A stretch of 43,763 nucleotides of DNA from Basidiobolus meristosporus CBS 931.73 (lineage: Eukaryota; Basidiobolomycota; Basidiobolomycetes; Basidiobolales; Basidiobolaceae), in the NCBI GenBank assembly GCA_002104905.1, contig MCFE01000704.1, forward strand, positions 1-43,763. The letters are read 5' to 3'. The notes beneath the pieces were generated by a model. That model ran no database searches. It had not been told where the DNA came from and saw nothing but the letters and a program-made list of their open reading frames with translations. The stretch's first letter is position 1; each line of letters starts with the position of its first letter. Below, piece after piece: positions 1-12,912 of the stretch. The translations under genes and the position numbers were made by a program.

Positions 1-25
1 AACAACATCCACGGATTTGCTCTAG

Positions 26-649
26 CCACCAAGAGAGCGGGTTATTGAACAAAGTGCCACCAATACGTGGCCTGTTGAAGAACAGCTTCGGGTTGTACAA
101 TGCAGCTCCATTCCAAGAAGCAACGAACAAGGACTGCTAACCTGTCATGCCAAACAAGGATTGCTAACAAAGGATGGAGCAACAATAGGTCAGGTCTCAG
201 GCATATTTAACAACCACCAAGCCAATATAAGGGATCCATGGAGTAAACACTTTCCTCAACTCTTTGGCTCTTGGATGACAGGCTTCAGCAACTTTGTGAG
301 AGAGACGTTCAGGGTGGACCTGAAAGCAACCCACGACAACAGCGAACTCATATACCATTCTGCTCACTTCCGCACCATACACACCTGCAACGTATGTGGC
401 AAGAGGTACAAACACAAGAATTGCCTATTCAAGGTACGAGCATTCATGGCTTAGGGTTAGGGTTGTATGTCTCAGCCGTTGACCAGCGAATTCTAGCATT
501 TTTGGGAGCACCATGAGTCCTGGGAAACCTGCCTTCAATTCAACCTCACCAAACATCAGCAAGTGCAGATGATGGAGGCGGCTCAGATTTTAATGGACAT
601 GGTGACCCTACGAAGCCCGTGCCAAGCCCACCACCGTCCGAGCAGCTAG
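26..649 (+). CDS. C2H2 zinc-finger protein, 3' end (5' incomplete)
   Basis: The last two exons of a probable zinc-finger transcription factor are visible. The penultimate exon is open from about 26 to 433; its true 5' boundary is unknown and there is no convincing ATG. An intron 434-496 (GTACGA...TTCTAG, phase 0) joins it to the last exon, 497-649, which ends in TAG. Across the junction the protein reads C-N-V-C, then twelve residues, then H-F-W-E-H, a C2H2 finger split exactly before its first histidine. A Lys-His-Gln-Gln-Val-Gln run and a short helix follow. I recall that extension after the last finger in fungal C2H2 proteins, which supports the splice. Residues upstream of the finger are not recognisable. 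It converges on the ubiquitin-ribosomal gene. The finger is well supported; the 5' half of the exon is not. Confidence 0.6.
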
Positions 650-806
650 TGATGACCAGCATTTGTATCTTAACTATCACGTAGAGTAATGTTAATGTGT
701 TCCAACAAATCCAAATGCTGGAAGCAATAAATCCATCTACTGGAAATGGACATCCATCCATGAATAGTGTTAAGAACTGGTGGTTTATTCAAGTATGAAC
801 GAAAGC

Positions 807-1345
<539 letters not shown>

Positions 1346-1682
1346 TCAAGCCGCCACGGTGAGAGGAAGAGTTTCTTTCCGATGCCCAGTTCCCTTTATG
1401 TTCAATGCCTCAATTGTGTCGAATGGGATGAAAAAAAATTCCCCTCACGTGACCTGACGGGCGGGGAGTTTTTTCGCAGGGTGGTTGTTATGCAAGTTGG
1501 CACAATGCTTGGCCTAGAATAAGCAAGAAGTGGGATCGAGAAAAAGGAATTCCGTTTATCCATTACGCAATCGAGTGGAGGGGGTATGGTTGACATCAAA
1601 GTACAACGTAATCAAAAGTTTGAGGCCAAAGAGGTCAATATTATCAATCAAGTGAAGTGTGTGTTCGTTTCACATATCTTAA

Positions 1683-2884
<1,202 letters not shown>

Positions 2885-3029
2885 GTTTTTAATTCCCCTA
2901 ATTCTTCTCTAATCATACTTCCCCAACCATGATTTCGTCAGTTGTAAAATCTCAGGTTTTAAGTAAAGTCACATATGCCATCTTGGAACTAAATCGTATA
3001 ATACAAAAGAATGGTCGACATTGACTGCG

Positions 3030-4172
3030 TTAACTGCTGAAGCTAGCGGTGGGGTAGTCGAAGGAGTCCTTGACTTCCCAGTTGATTGTTCGACCCCCGA
3101 CCGAAAACTCCAGATCCTCCTTGGTGATGGAATCCCAATACTTGTAGACCATCATGACCCCCAGCAGGGTGCACAGTGCGCTGAAAAACAGCCCATCCAG
3201 GTAATGCTTGGCCATTTCGCATATCTGCTCGGAGAAGATTGTTTGCATGAGCTGGCCCAGCAGGAAGAATGCCAGCGCGAAGGTGATGTCTCCTGTGGGT
3301 GGGTTGCCATTGGTCAGTGTGCAGTCAACCAATGTGCGACGAATGTGAGTGTTACCCAAAGGCCATAGATTATCCAAATAACTAAATATCAGGATGACCT
3401 GCAGCACGAAATAAATCAGAATGCATGCTCCGTTGAGGATGAAGTAAATAGCCCACAATCCAGTTGGCCGCTCCGAACTTAGACCATCTGATATGTTATG
3501 AAAGGTTCCCAGGGACACGATGAACGCAATCAGTGCGATCCCTGCCGAAGACCCACGAATTCCCTATATTGGGTGATGGTGCTCAATCCCTCTTCTGAGA
3601 CGTACACTAGCGGATACACTTACCCATACCGTTAGGGCGGTTCCGTCTTCGATGAACTGGAACCCGATGAAGCCGTTAAGTAGCAGGGACCAGGAGGTTG
3701 CGCACATCAAGCTTGTATGAATTGCTGCAAACCACTTGAATTCAGTCCAGTCAATCGACTTACTAGCGTCGGAACATATGAAAACAACTTACTGGATATG
3801 CGCTTGAGGCAGTAGGGATTGCGCCGGAGATAAGCAACACCTCTAAGAAAGCTGTCACCAAATAGAAATATAGAAAGATCGAGATCTCCCTTCTGCCTAG
3901 AAGAGCGGTGTTAGTCTCTGCTTGAGAACTCTGCTACCAGGCCACTTGCCTACAGCAGTATATTTGACGTTCACGTGGTATATCATGATGCTGACCATGA
4001 CAAAAGCCACGATGTGAACTATACACGTTGCCGTCTCAAACATGAGCCCGCCAAATATCTCGATACTACGTGAGTAGCAGTTAGGCTGTAGACCGGTGGC
4101 ATTTACCCCTAGAACCGGACAAGGAATCAACGGGACCTGTCGACATACACTCTCGAAACTGATGAATTTCAT
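3030..4172 (-). CDS. CHS7: Chs7-like chitin synthase export chaperone, copy A
   Basis: Five exons, read high to low: 4172-3950, 3896-3793, 3734-3624, 3563-3356 and 3292-3030, giving 302 aa. Chs7 proteins are polytopic ER membrane proteins needed for class III-type chitin synthase to leave the ER. Family hallmarks are the N-terminal F-x-S-F-[DE]-x-[IV]-C with a Cys-Pro-[VL]-[LV]-G motif, K-Y-T-A-V-G after the first membrane segment, GFIGFQFIEDG, W-P-L-G-D, and the C-terminal HYLDGLFF...[14 protein letters not shown] block. The start was placed at MKFISF because it aligns with the family N-terminus; an in-frame ATG five codons upstream exists. Intron 1 uses a GC donor (GCAAGT). Intron 4 (3355-3293) is 63 nt and keeps the frame if retained. 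It is a tandem neighbour and paralogue of copy B. Confidence 0.93.
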
Positions 4173-4426
4173 GATTGCTTTGGTCAAAGGAATGAAGTGC
4201 CAAGAGGTTTATTAAAGCAGTTGGTAGCAAGCCTGCTTCAAGAGGCTATCTGTACAACTGCCATGCAATGTAATGCGGAAAGACCAATCACGTACGATCG
4301 AATGAATCTCCTCCCTTACGAAAACCTCCTTCAATCATTACTTTCTGTTACATCTGCATGGGGTTTATTGTTCCAACGTTAGAGTATGGTTATTCGCGAT
4401 AGGTTAATTGCTGGTTATGGTGCGGC

Positions 4427-5585
4427 TTACTGCGAAAGATACCGGATCTCTATGTTATCGTCGCGGATGGTACCTCCCTTCTTGATCTCCCATCTGTTGG
4501 GCAGGCAGTCCACCGTGTATTCAAGGTCGTCACGGGTGATGGAGTCCCAGTACTTGTAGACCATCATGATGGCGAAGAGGGTTAGAAGCACGGCGCAAAA
4601 TAGCCCGTCGATGTAGTGAACGGCGAGGGAGCAGATGTTGGCGGAGAAACCCAACATCAATACCTGGCCCACCACGAACGATATCAGAGCAAGTATGATG
4701 TCGCCCAAGGGCCATTTATCAGACAACGTCTTGACCAGGATGACTTGCATGAGGAAATAAATCACAATCCCCGCCCCATTGAACAGGAAGTACACGATCC
4801 AGAGCAGTATAGGACTTTTGACCGAAAGCACCGAACCGGTGTCATTGAAGGTTAGTATTGCAATAAAAAATACCGTTAGCCATACGATGAAGGATGATAT
4901 ACGCATTGTCTAGAAGGGGCCTGTTTAATCGTGGGTTCAACCGTGAAAGCACTGGATTCCTACCCATAATGACCATCTCGTCCCATCCTCTGCAAATTGA
5001 AATCCGACAAATCCATTTAGTAGCAAGCACCAGATTGTGGTTGAAATCATCCCCACGTGAATTGCCGTAAACCACTAATGGAAAGCCATCGATTAAGGGA
5101 CTCTTCCACAAGGACCATGACTTAGTACAAATGCAAGCTTACTCGGTAAGCTGGGGAATCAATAGGAATCACGCCCACAATCAAAAACATCTCCAGCACT
5201 ACGGTAACGATGTAGAACCAGAAGAACGTTACCATCTCCTTGCGACCTTGTGGAAAGAGTTAAGACATGCATGGCCGTGACGCAACCATACTTACCGACA
5301 GCCGTGTATTTTGTTCGAATATGATGAAGCATTACCGAGGCCATTATCAGTGCCACAATGTACATTGCCAATGCACCTAATCACGAGTTACTTTAGCCAT
5401 GGTGATATGCACTCTATCTGAAGGAAGAAAAGCGTGCCTGGCTGGAACACCAGGAAATCCCCGAAAGAGACATTCCTCGAATAGCACTGGGGAATGGTTC
5501 TGGCGTTCTGGTCGGTGCCTACTAGGGGACACCACGTAAGAGACAGTGTGCGGCATACATAGTCGAAGGAGCCGAAATTGACCAT
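4427..5585 (-). CDS. CHS7: Chs7-like chitin synthase export chaperone, copy B
   Basis: Five exons: 5585-5438, 5376-5296, 5246-5143, 5074-4964 and 4909-4427, giving 308 aa. It has the same family blocks as copy [12 protein letters not shown], a Cys-Pro-Leu-Val-Gly motif, [26 protein letters not shown], and HYIDGLF...VYKYWDSIT. Exons 3 and 4 have exactly the same lengths as their counterparts in copy A (104 and 111 nt), so the two arose by duplication. Copy B has an extra intron in the N-terminal exon, again with a GC donor (GCACGC), and lacks the intron that copy A has at W-P-L-G-D. Its C-terminal tail is longer and hydrophilic. Copies lie 254 bp apart in the same direction and are separate transcripts by structure. 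Which is the true Chs7 orthologue is unknown. Confidence 0.92.
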
Positions 5586-6426
5586 ACGATTCAAATGCAA
5601 GAGGGAGGATGTGGGCGCTTTGCTGAGAATAGAATAAAATACACGAAAAGGACCTGGCGACAATAAACGATCATATAAACCGCTTCATCTATTTAAGCTT
5701 CTGGAGTTGACTTCACAACCAGAAACCTTACAAAGCTTGCTGATTGATTGGCTGGGAGAGCGATGGATGATATTTATGTGACGATAAATTTTGCCAGTCC
5801 CAGCGACAATCAATACCAGGATCTAGGGTAACGAGCAAGCGATACACTACACCAACAAGACCATTCACTAATCTATTAATAGTATACCGCCTTGATATCA
5901 ATGACACGAGGGCCCAACCATCGAGGCCCGTCGCCTCGCTGCTCTCTCCTGTTGGTCAAGCGTCATGACTTGGCTGGTAAACAAGTTCCGAAGTTCTCGA
6001 TAGCGACCTACCGTTATATAGGCTTTTAACTGACATGGTGGAGGTGACTCAACTACCCCGAGCACTTTGGCACCTTTAGTCATCGATCAGCTGGTACCAC
6101 GACGATTAATCGATTCCGGGAGCTGATCTGCAAAACAATGAGCCTATCAGCCCTCCTTGATTTCGAGAACACTTTATCAAACATCGACACTTTCCAGAAC
6201 CATTAAATAACTTAATCTGGGATCACCAATTGTAGTGCATTAACCAGCTTAAACTTGGCAGAATATCAGGAGAGGGAAAAGCGGTCTCACATCTTGCATG
6301 GACACAGATAGCACGGGAGAGCACACAGGGCCAGTACCTTTATCCTCAGCTTGTGATGAGTCAGACACTCATCATGAGTTAAGTCTGACCACGGGCTGAA
6401 TGATTAACATCTTCGTGACACATAAG

Positions 6427-6589
6427 CAAATATACAGGGAATAAGTGAACTAGACAATATACAGGGAATAGTGAACTAGACAATATACAGGGAATAGTGA
6501 ACTAGACAATATACAGGGAATAGGTGAACTAGACAATATACAGGGAATTAGCGAACTGGATAATATACAGGGATTAAGCAGAATAGATA
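6427..6589 (+). repeat. 26-27 bp tandem repeat, about 6 copies
   Basis: A head-to-tail array of the unit CAATATACAGGGAATAGTGA plus ACTAGA. Copies start at about 6427, 6455, 6481, 6507, 6534 and 6561. The central copies are nearly identical and the outer ones diverge. There are no spacers, so it is a minisatellite, not a CRISPR array. Confidence 0.9.
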
Positions 6590-6709
6590 ATAATCAGCGT
6601 GGAATTGAATAGCTAAAATAGATTACACGTAAATTGACATAATTGGGAGGTAGTCCCGGCCGAAAATAGACCCGCATTACAATTCCCAGTATTTTAGGAA
6701 CCACATGGA

Positions 6710-6787
6710 CAAATCGATGTCCAGGAAAAAAAGGCGTGTTGAAAGATCCACAGGTGCAAATCGATCTCCTGGAAAAAAAAGCGTGTT
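6710..6787 (+). repeat. 31-bp imperfect direct repeat, 2 copies
   Basis: Two copies, about 6710-6740 and 6757-6787, share CAAATCGAT, then CC-GGAAAAAAA, then GCGTGTT. They are separated by 16 bp, in a non-coding region upstream of the cyclin gene. Confidence 0.75.
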
Positions 6788-7072
6788 TAACGAGCGCTTG
6801 GGATTACGCGAATGAGTCATCTCCCATGTGCCTAATTAGTCGACAGATCTCAACCTTTACAGGAATATCTTCTGTCTGGGATTTATTTGAGAACGGTCAT
6901 GGGGTTGGTTTAAATATGCAATTTGAATAAAGTCTGCGATCATTCAGGGTGAGACTCGATACATTGTAGGGCGATGGGGGCGAATGGCAGCGAATGGGAG
7001 CATATGAGGGCGAGTGTGCGTCGAGTCTAGTCTTTCTCACACAAGGTAGAGCAATGGAAGCATGGAGATTAC

Positions 7073-7114
7073 TCCATACAATCCCATACAATCGCATACA
7101 ATCCCATACAATCC
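7073..7114 (+). repeat. 10-bp tandem repeat (CCATACAATC)
   Basis: About four head-to-tail copies of CCATACAATC with single-base variants, in the cyclin upstream region. Confidence 0.8.
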
Positions 7115-7397
7115 TATCGCAGGTAGATGCTATTAATATTCATTTCTGCGCGATGGGTGAGCATGGAATTGGATTTTTATATTATGCGGCGGTTTGATTT
7201 ATTGTATCCATTGAGATAAACCCATGCCGGGCGTGATTGGCCGCAGCCCAGTTTGATACCTGGAACCCCAATATCATGTATCTTCCATTGTACATTCGAT
7301 TGACTGAATCGCAATATTAATAAATTCAATGATCTGGGATCCGGTGATAGCATAGATACACATCAATCTTAATGGAAAAATACTCACCAGCCGGTCG

Positions 7398-7405
7398 TAT
7401 ATAAG
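7398..7405 (+). promoter_or_regulatory. TATA box of the cyclin gene
   Basis: TATATAAG lies 103 bp upstream of the cyclin ATG. An inverted CCAAT box (ATTGG) occurs near 7238. It is assigned from position and motif only. Confidence 0.5.
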
Positions 7406-7507
7406 CTGATGGCATCATCTAACCATCAGGTCTTGTCAGTTCGTCCCGAACTCTTTACCAGATCTGACCCTTACGATTTTTAGAACATAGTCTTTAAGAG
7501 CTTCGTC

Positions 7508-8424
7508 ATGTTGACCTATCAAGCCCCGATACACTCGCATTTTCAATCTCATTTCTCGGCTTCCCAGCTGCCGTATTACGGGCAGGCTCCCATTCAATAC
7601 TTTCCCGCTTCCTACTATCCATACTCGTACCCAAAGAAACCCAGCCATTCCACAAATACACATGAATATATGGCAACGGATTTTGCTGATTTTGTGTCTC
7701 AAATGGCTGTCCAAATGTGGATCGGCGAGGTCTGCTTTTCTTTCTCCTCTCCCATAACCTTGACCGAGGTTCCAGAAAAGTTTAGAGAGTACACCAGAAA
7801 CACACTGAAAGCCATACAGCTCTCCAACTCTGTGTCCTTCGTTGCACTCAAGTACATCGAGCGTCTGCGAAAGTCTCGTGCTACCCTGCAAACTCCCCTG
7901 AAGGAGAACCCAGAGTATGTTCTTGCTGTTGCCATAATTCTGGCTGCCAAGTTTCTTGATGACTCCACCTACACAAGTAAAACTGGTCAGAGTTGTTGTG
8001 TATCCCCATCACTGAATTGAACAAGATGGAATTCGAGTTCCTCGATTCCATGAAGTACAGCCTTCACGTTACCGAAAAAGAGTACTTGGAATGGCTTCAG
8101 AATCTGATTCGGTTAGTAAGCCAACAATCGAATCGTAGCAGTCGGTTTGCGAGCCTACGGGCGAAGCAGAATCCCATCATGGGGGAGAAGCGTCTTCTCG
8201 AGGCATCGATGAATTCCTTTGCTAACATGGAGTACATGTATAGTTGCTACCATTATCCACCAGTGATCCACTGGTACCCTCATCCCAACACTCCTAAAGG
8301 AAGCCCCACCTACAGCCCGAGTTACTACGTTCCTCCTATGTACGGACACGCCGCCTACCCGTTCCCTGGCCAAGAGCACAACTACTCGATGCACCCCGCT
8401 TGTGGTTATGGATACGTATTATGA
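7508..8424 (+). pseudogene. Pho80/Pcl-like cyclin with a one-base frameshift
   Basis: The upstream frame opens at the ATG 7508 with a Tyr/Pro/Ser-rich head. A cyclin-N domain follows, with helices carrying VPEKFREYTRNTL, SFVALKYIERLRK and EYVLAVAIILAAKFLDD, typical of Pcl-type cyclins that bind Pho85-like kinases. At 7978-7986 the expected Lys-Thr-Trp-Ser-Glu-Leu motif is broken: the sequence reads AAAACTGGTCAGAG, one T short of ACT-TGG. The downstream frame resumes at TGG (7984) with PITELNKMEFEFL, then a Tyr/Pro-rich tail to the stop at 8424. No intron restores the frame; the only donor-acceptor pair at the spot would be 14 nt. The long open downstream frame suggests either a very recent mutation or a sequence error. 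Family assignment is firm; function is uncertain. Confidence 0.75.
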
Positions 8425-8998
8425 ACATATCCGAAGTTTTAATATTTCCTCCCTTAAATCTGCTTTACGCATGTTATATATATATATACCGGCTACCCAG
8501 CTTTCTCCACCCACTAGGCAACTCTGACATTATCCACCTGCCACCAACCTGCCAGGCACGCACATATCATTTTGCTTAACCCCCATACATCTCCATTCAT
8601 CAGTTCCCTTCCGTATTATCAGTTGTATAATTTCTTGTTAGATTAGAATCGCTTTTATTTTCTCCCTCCGAACCCGCATTTTTGGTAAGTATCCTTGACC
8701 CACCCCCACCCTGCACAGGCGCTCTGGCTGGTTTTTAATGACTCCCCAACTATTCCAAATCTTACTTTTGCTGCAGTTTTATCATTTACGTGAAGCTTTT
8801 TTTCTTTATCTATGATCTACTATGCTGGTCACTGTCTGAGTAATAAACAGAACGCTGTGAAAAGATTCTTGTTTGATTGGTACTTGCATGGTTGTCTGCT
8901 CACTGCGGCAAATCAAGTCAAGTGATAGTAATGGTGGAAGTGGATAGAGTGAATGTGATTTATTGAAGGAACAGTTTCTTTCAGAAGAATGAATATCC
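8425..8998. other. Intergenic, no gene seen
   Basis: This lies between the cyclin stop and the eS25 stop. It contains an AT run at 8477-8488 and intron-like signals (GTAAGT near 8685; CACAG near 8719 and CTGCAG near 8776) with no coding sequence around them. Confidence 0.5.
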
Positions 8999-9412
8999 TT
9001 AAGCAGAGGCTTCTTCACTGGCGGTAGCGCGAGTGTAGATGAGTTGGGAGCCGTGGGTAGAGACCTTGTTGATCAAACCTTGAGATTCCAATTCACGGAG
9101 AGCGACACGGGCGAGGGAGCCGTTGATACGAAGACGGTCAACCAAGACAGAGGTGGTGATGAGCTTGTAGGTAGGAGCCTCCTTCATCAACTTGTCCAAA
9201 GTGGCTTGATCGAAAACAACCAAGTTGTTGGCCTTGTCCTTGACCTTTCCCTTGGACCACTTCTTCTTGGTCTTCTTTCCTCCAGAACTGGGCTTAGCAG
9301 GGGCGTCCTTCTTAGCCTACGGAGAGAAAGTCATGTTAGTGTGGGCTTCGTTGATGAGTGGGCGGTGTGGGTGGATGCGTGATTGCATAGAATCGATATC
9401 CGAACGTACCAT
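8999..9412 (-). CDS. RPS25: 40S ribosomal protein eS25
   Basis: Exon 1 is only the start codon (9412-9410). A 93-nt intron 9409-9317 (GTACGT...CGTAG) follows, then exon 2, 9316-8999. The 106-aa product has the lysine-rich eS25 head ([18 protein letters not shown]), then the winged-helix part with [42 protein letters not shown] and a short acidic tail. Length matches the family (yeast eS25 is 108 aa). An intron directly behind the ATG is common in fungal ribosomal protein genes. eS25 sits in the head of the small subunit. Confidence 0.93.
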
Positions 9413-9751
9413 GGTTACCCTTGATAAATGATAAAGAGAAAGAAACAAACATATGGTCAAGTGCCTTAAAAACTCCCCCGATTCTCCCAATTCCCATTGA
9501 CGGTGATTTCTTTTTAGTGCAAGGGAGTGGCTGAACCCCAGTAGAAAAAATTCGATCATCCGGAATCAACAGCCATGTTTGTCGACCATTCAGAGACCAC
9601 GATATTGATGGGAAATCTGACGTTTTAATGATAGCATTTAATAATACATTTGGTTGGACATATCTAACAGCATGAGTTTGCATGGTAGATCAATTGCTGG
9701 TGGGACGTTGATGGATTAAATTAACGGCGGGTTTACGCGGTGGGGGATGTG
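9413..9751. other. Intergenic between eS25 and Vac1
   Basis: It holds the upstream region of the eS25 gene and the 3' flank of the Vac1-like gene. No ORF with family resemblance was seen. Confidence 0.5.
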
Positions 9752-11934
9752 TTATGTACGGAGTTTTTCCATCTCCTGGGCCAGGTCGTTCAAGCTTTGC
9801 TTCAGCAGTCGGACATCGTCGAATCTCCGCTGCTTTGTTGCTTCATGAAGGAATCCCTGTACCTGGGTGTATTGCTCCTGCAGGACATCCAAAATCTCCG
9901 AATTCTTCCCTTTCTTTTGTCCTGCGTCGGGCTCGTTCTGTAGCTGGTCAAATGTGGTGGTGGTGATGCTGTGGGAGTCGTCCGAGTCTTTTTTGAATAG
10001 CTTGGGTAGCAATGAGAGGGAGAACATGTATGTTTGCAGGTATTGAGTGGCTGCCAGGTGAATGTTGCTCTGCAGCTGGCGTTCCCAGGGTGAGTTGGTG
10101 GCCAAACTGTTGATCTTTTTGCTGGTTTAAATTAATGCAGGTATTAGGCCTCATTCAACAAACATGGTGGATCCGCAGCTGTACCTTATGGTGTCAAATT
10201 GGGAAAAGCTGTCTAAAAGTCTTTTCCGGATTTGTGCAGCTTTTTGGAAATCCATGTGGGATTCAGTTAGTCCATTGATGCTCCTATGGATTGGTATAAT
10301 TGGTCGTTAGCTTGCACGCCTTCGATGTCTAGGAACCTTAGCATTTACCCCAATATCGAAATCATTTGGTTGAATTTAGGTAATGTGCGATCAATGATGG
10401 AGCGGTGTTTTGAGAGCGCCTAAGAGGTGTGTAAGTCACTTGGTGTTGGAGACAGGCTGGCGCCAGGCTTACCTGGTACAGCTCGATGACCGGTGAAATA
10501 GTTTGCGAATCGTCCATGTTCTCTTTTCGTCTATGAAAGGCGTTACTATATCGAATTATCATGTGACTACTTGCAGAGACCAGTACCTGGATATGGTGTT
10601 ACGGCAATCTCGACATGCTTTGATTCCTGCTTGCTTATTCTGTCCATAGGTGCCTTGTTAACGAACGACAGTTATTAGATGGTGCAAAGCCGGAAAAATA
10701 TCGGTGTTGTGTATACCCAGGGCGATGCTGCTTGTTAATGGGATGTTCGATGAACAGGTATCACTACCGCACACGACTCTTCCACACAGACGACAGTGAT
10801 GGCGTCTATTTCGGATCTTGCCAAACACGATTCTGTAACATAGCATCAGCTTTCAGTATATATCTATGAAATCGAAGAATACTCTGTACATACCCGCAAA
10901 ACGGACATTCTTTAATGGTGTTGTCTTCCTCCCATTTTACAATGGATTGCTCAGAGGCTAAAGACCCATACTGTTTAGTTGTTCCTCCCGGGAAGCTCAA
11001 TACACAGACCATGATACTTACATTTACGTTGAGGCTTTATTCTGGGGATGGAGTTGAAGAAACCAGGTCCAGATGGAGTTCCAGGGCTACTATAGGCTCT
11101 GGCAAGCTGGGAAGGGATCAGGTAAGTGACTAAAACGTTAATGTAGTCAAGGCAGAAGTCGGCTGTTTACCTTATCTAATCTCTTTTCTAAACGATTGCT
11201 TTCTAGGAGAACTTTATCAACGGTTTTGTTTCTTAATTTGATAAACATTTCGGTTCGATTGCGGCAGGCACCTATTTGTACCATTGAACTGTTAGCTCTC
11301 CGGTGTTGAATGTGATGAAAGGAACCCTTCGAGGCACGTCACCTTCATTGGCAGAATAACCCGTTCTGGCTGTATAACAATCTTCACATACTCTGTACCA
11401 ACGGCCATTTAGAGGGTCGTGCTCGGCCGAAATGTTGAGCCTCATCTGGTACTGTGTGTGGAAATTACAGAATAATTTCCCACATCTGAGATCTGGATTA
11501 GTCCCAACCACTTGAAATACCTATCGGCCTTCGCTCACTTACTTTCTGCAGTTCTCTTTTCCATTTTTGAGGTTCAAGGGTTTATTACACTCGACGTGGC
11601 TACAGACATCGTTGTTCCTTTCTCTCTGCCAATGGTCTCGCGTTATGTTCTCTTGGAATTGGGGCTCGTTTAATTCCAGTTCGTTCAGCCTGCTACGTGC
11701 GATTTTTGGGAGCGTGGCCGCTTTCGACAAAGGATTTAGAACCCGTTTTTGCGCGTTTTTAAGCCAACTCACGATGGCTTGGGTGGAGTCATCATTCGAA
11801 TGCTCACTATCTAGATGTTCGTTGAGACGGTACAATGATGGCATTGGACATTCGCATATTGGGCATGAGATTGGTACATCCTCTGCTGCAGCAAAGTTAT
11901 GAAACTCTGAAGAAGGATTAGCTCCTGTGTCCAT
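9752..11934 (-). CDS. VAC1: Vac1/Pep7 (rabenosyn-5-like) FYVE endosomal tether
   Basis: Eleven exons: 11934-11543, 11485-11343, 11271-11171, 11106-11022, 10957-10894, 10832-10717, 10653-10587, 10530-10473, 10419-10349, 10283-10185 and 10121-9752. All are GT-AG and phase-consistent; the product is 521 aa. Domains in order are a C2H2 finger (C24, C27, H40, H45), a first FYVE-like finger around C131 (RKCGKLFC, lacking the basic patch), a Rab-effector-like helix ending ESNRLEKRLDK, a second FYVE finger with the PI3P-binding NRRHHCRLCG patch (R271-G279), and a C-terminal helix LQEQYTQVQGFLHEATKQRR like the Rab5-binding hairpin of rabenosyn. Known relatives bind PI3P, Rab5 and Vps45 to dock vesicles at endosomes. 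Exon 4 was placed at the acceptor TTCCCAG; an upstream TTTTAG would give a stop. Confidence 0.9.
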
Positions 11935-12876
11935 ACTCTCTGAGAATACAAGGGAAAGTTGACTAGAAGCTTGAAGCCAAGTGTAATAAGTGTAATAGCG
12001 ACATTATCAAAATCATCAGTCAAATGTAAGGTTGATTATTGGCACATCGAGTCGGCTTTTGATCTGGATAAATATTAAGCAAGTAATTCCATATGAAGCA
12101 AGTCAAATACGTGATAAGGGGAAATGAACTTAACATGAATGGTTGAACTTGAATATAGAAGCAGTACCTATGCAGGAACCAGATGATGTTTGCTTTGGCT
12201 GTTGTGCATCTAGAGCTTCATCACAGCTTAACGGGATGTGAAATAAAACACGTTTGAACCACACAAAGTCCATCCCTGATCAGCGCGCCTTCACTCGCCA
12301 TTACAGAAGTGATTGCCTACTCAAAATAATTTCACAGGCAAGAACCCTTATGGTTGCATCGATCAGGAACATGGAGGCTAGTCACATCGTAGCTTAAGCA
12401 TTCTATGTGGTTGTAGCTCCAGTATTGCCAGAATACCAGTGGCAGAGATTGACCCATTCACTCTAAAGGGTGTTGGGAAGGATAGAAAAATATCCATTTC
12501 AGGAATGGATTGATCATCAACGAAATTGAGAGGCCAAGGTTAACAGGAATGCTGTCTACTAGACTGGAAATATAAGATGCGTCAACCCATGACTCCAGTG
12601 GTACGAAGATACTCCTTTCCAAGCTTTGCACACTTGATATATGTTAGTATTGATTTCAAATATTCCGGTAGCAACCTGCTTAGTTAGGAAGTTACTCAGA
12701 AACCAATCCAATGATTCCTTCCAATGTTAATTTTGTGTCGATCGCCATCTGAGGCAATTGGGTGGATGGTGAAATCCATACATGCTATTCAACGTTTAGT
12801 TTATATATGCATACACGGATTTTACCTCGAATGTAGTTTATTTAAATCAATTCAAAAACCAAGACATCAGCATGTA

Positions 12877-12912
<36 letters not shown>

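Larger units (their letters stand above)
5586..7507. other. Gene-poor interval with minisatellites
   Basis: No gene is recognisable here on either strand. The stretch holds the upstream region of Chs7-like copy B and the promoter of the cyclin gene, plus three repeat blocks listed separately (6427, 6710 and 7073). Short ORFs carry no family signature. Confidence 0.6.

Noticed and set aside
6427-6589. CRISPR-like array
   Set aside because: Units are directly abutting, without unique spacers, in a eukaryotic genome.
11101-11170. Apparent frameshift in Vac1 after E-K-R-L-D-K
   Set aside because: Using the acceptor TTTTAG gives a stop, but the acceptor TTCCCAG at 11108-11107 keeps the frame and a proper intron, so no lesion is needed.
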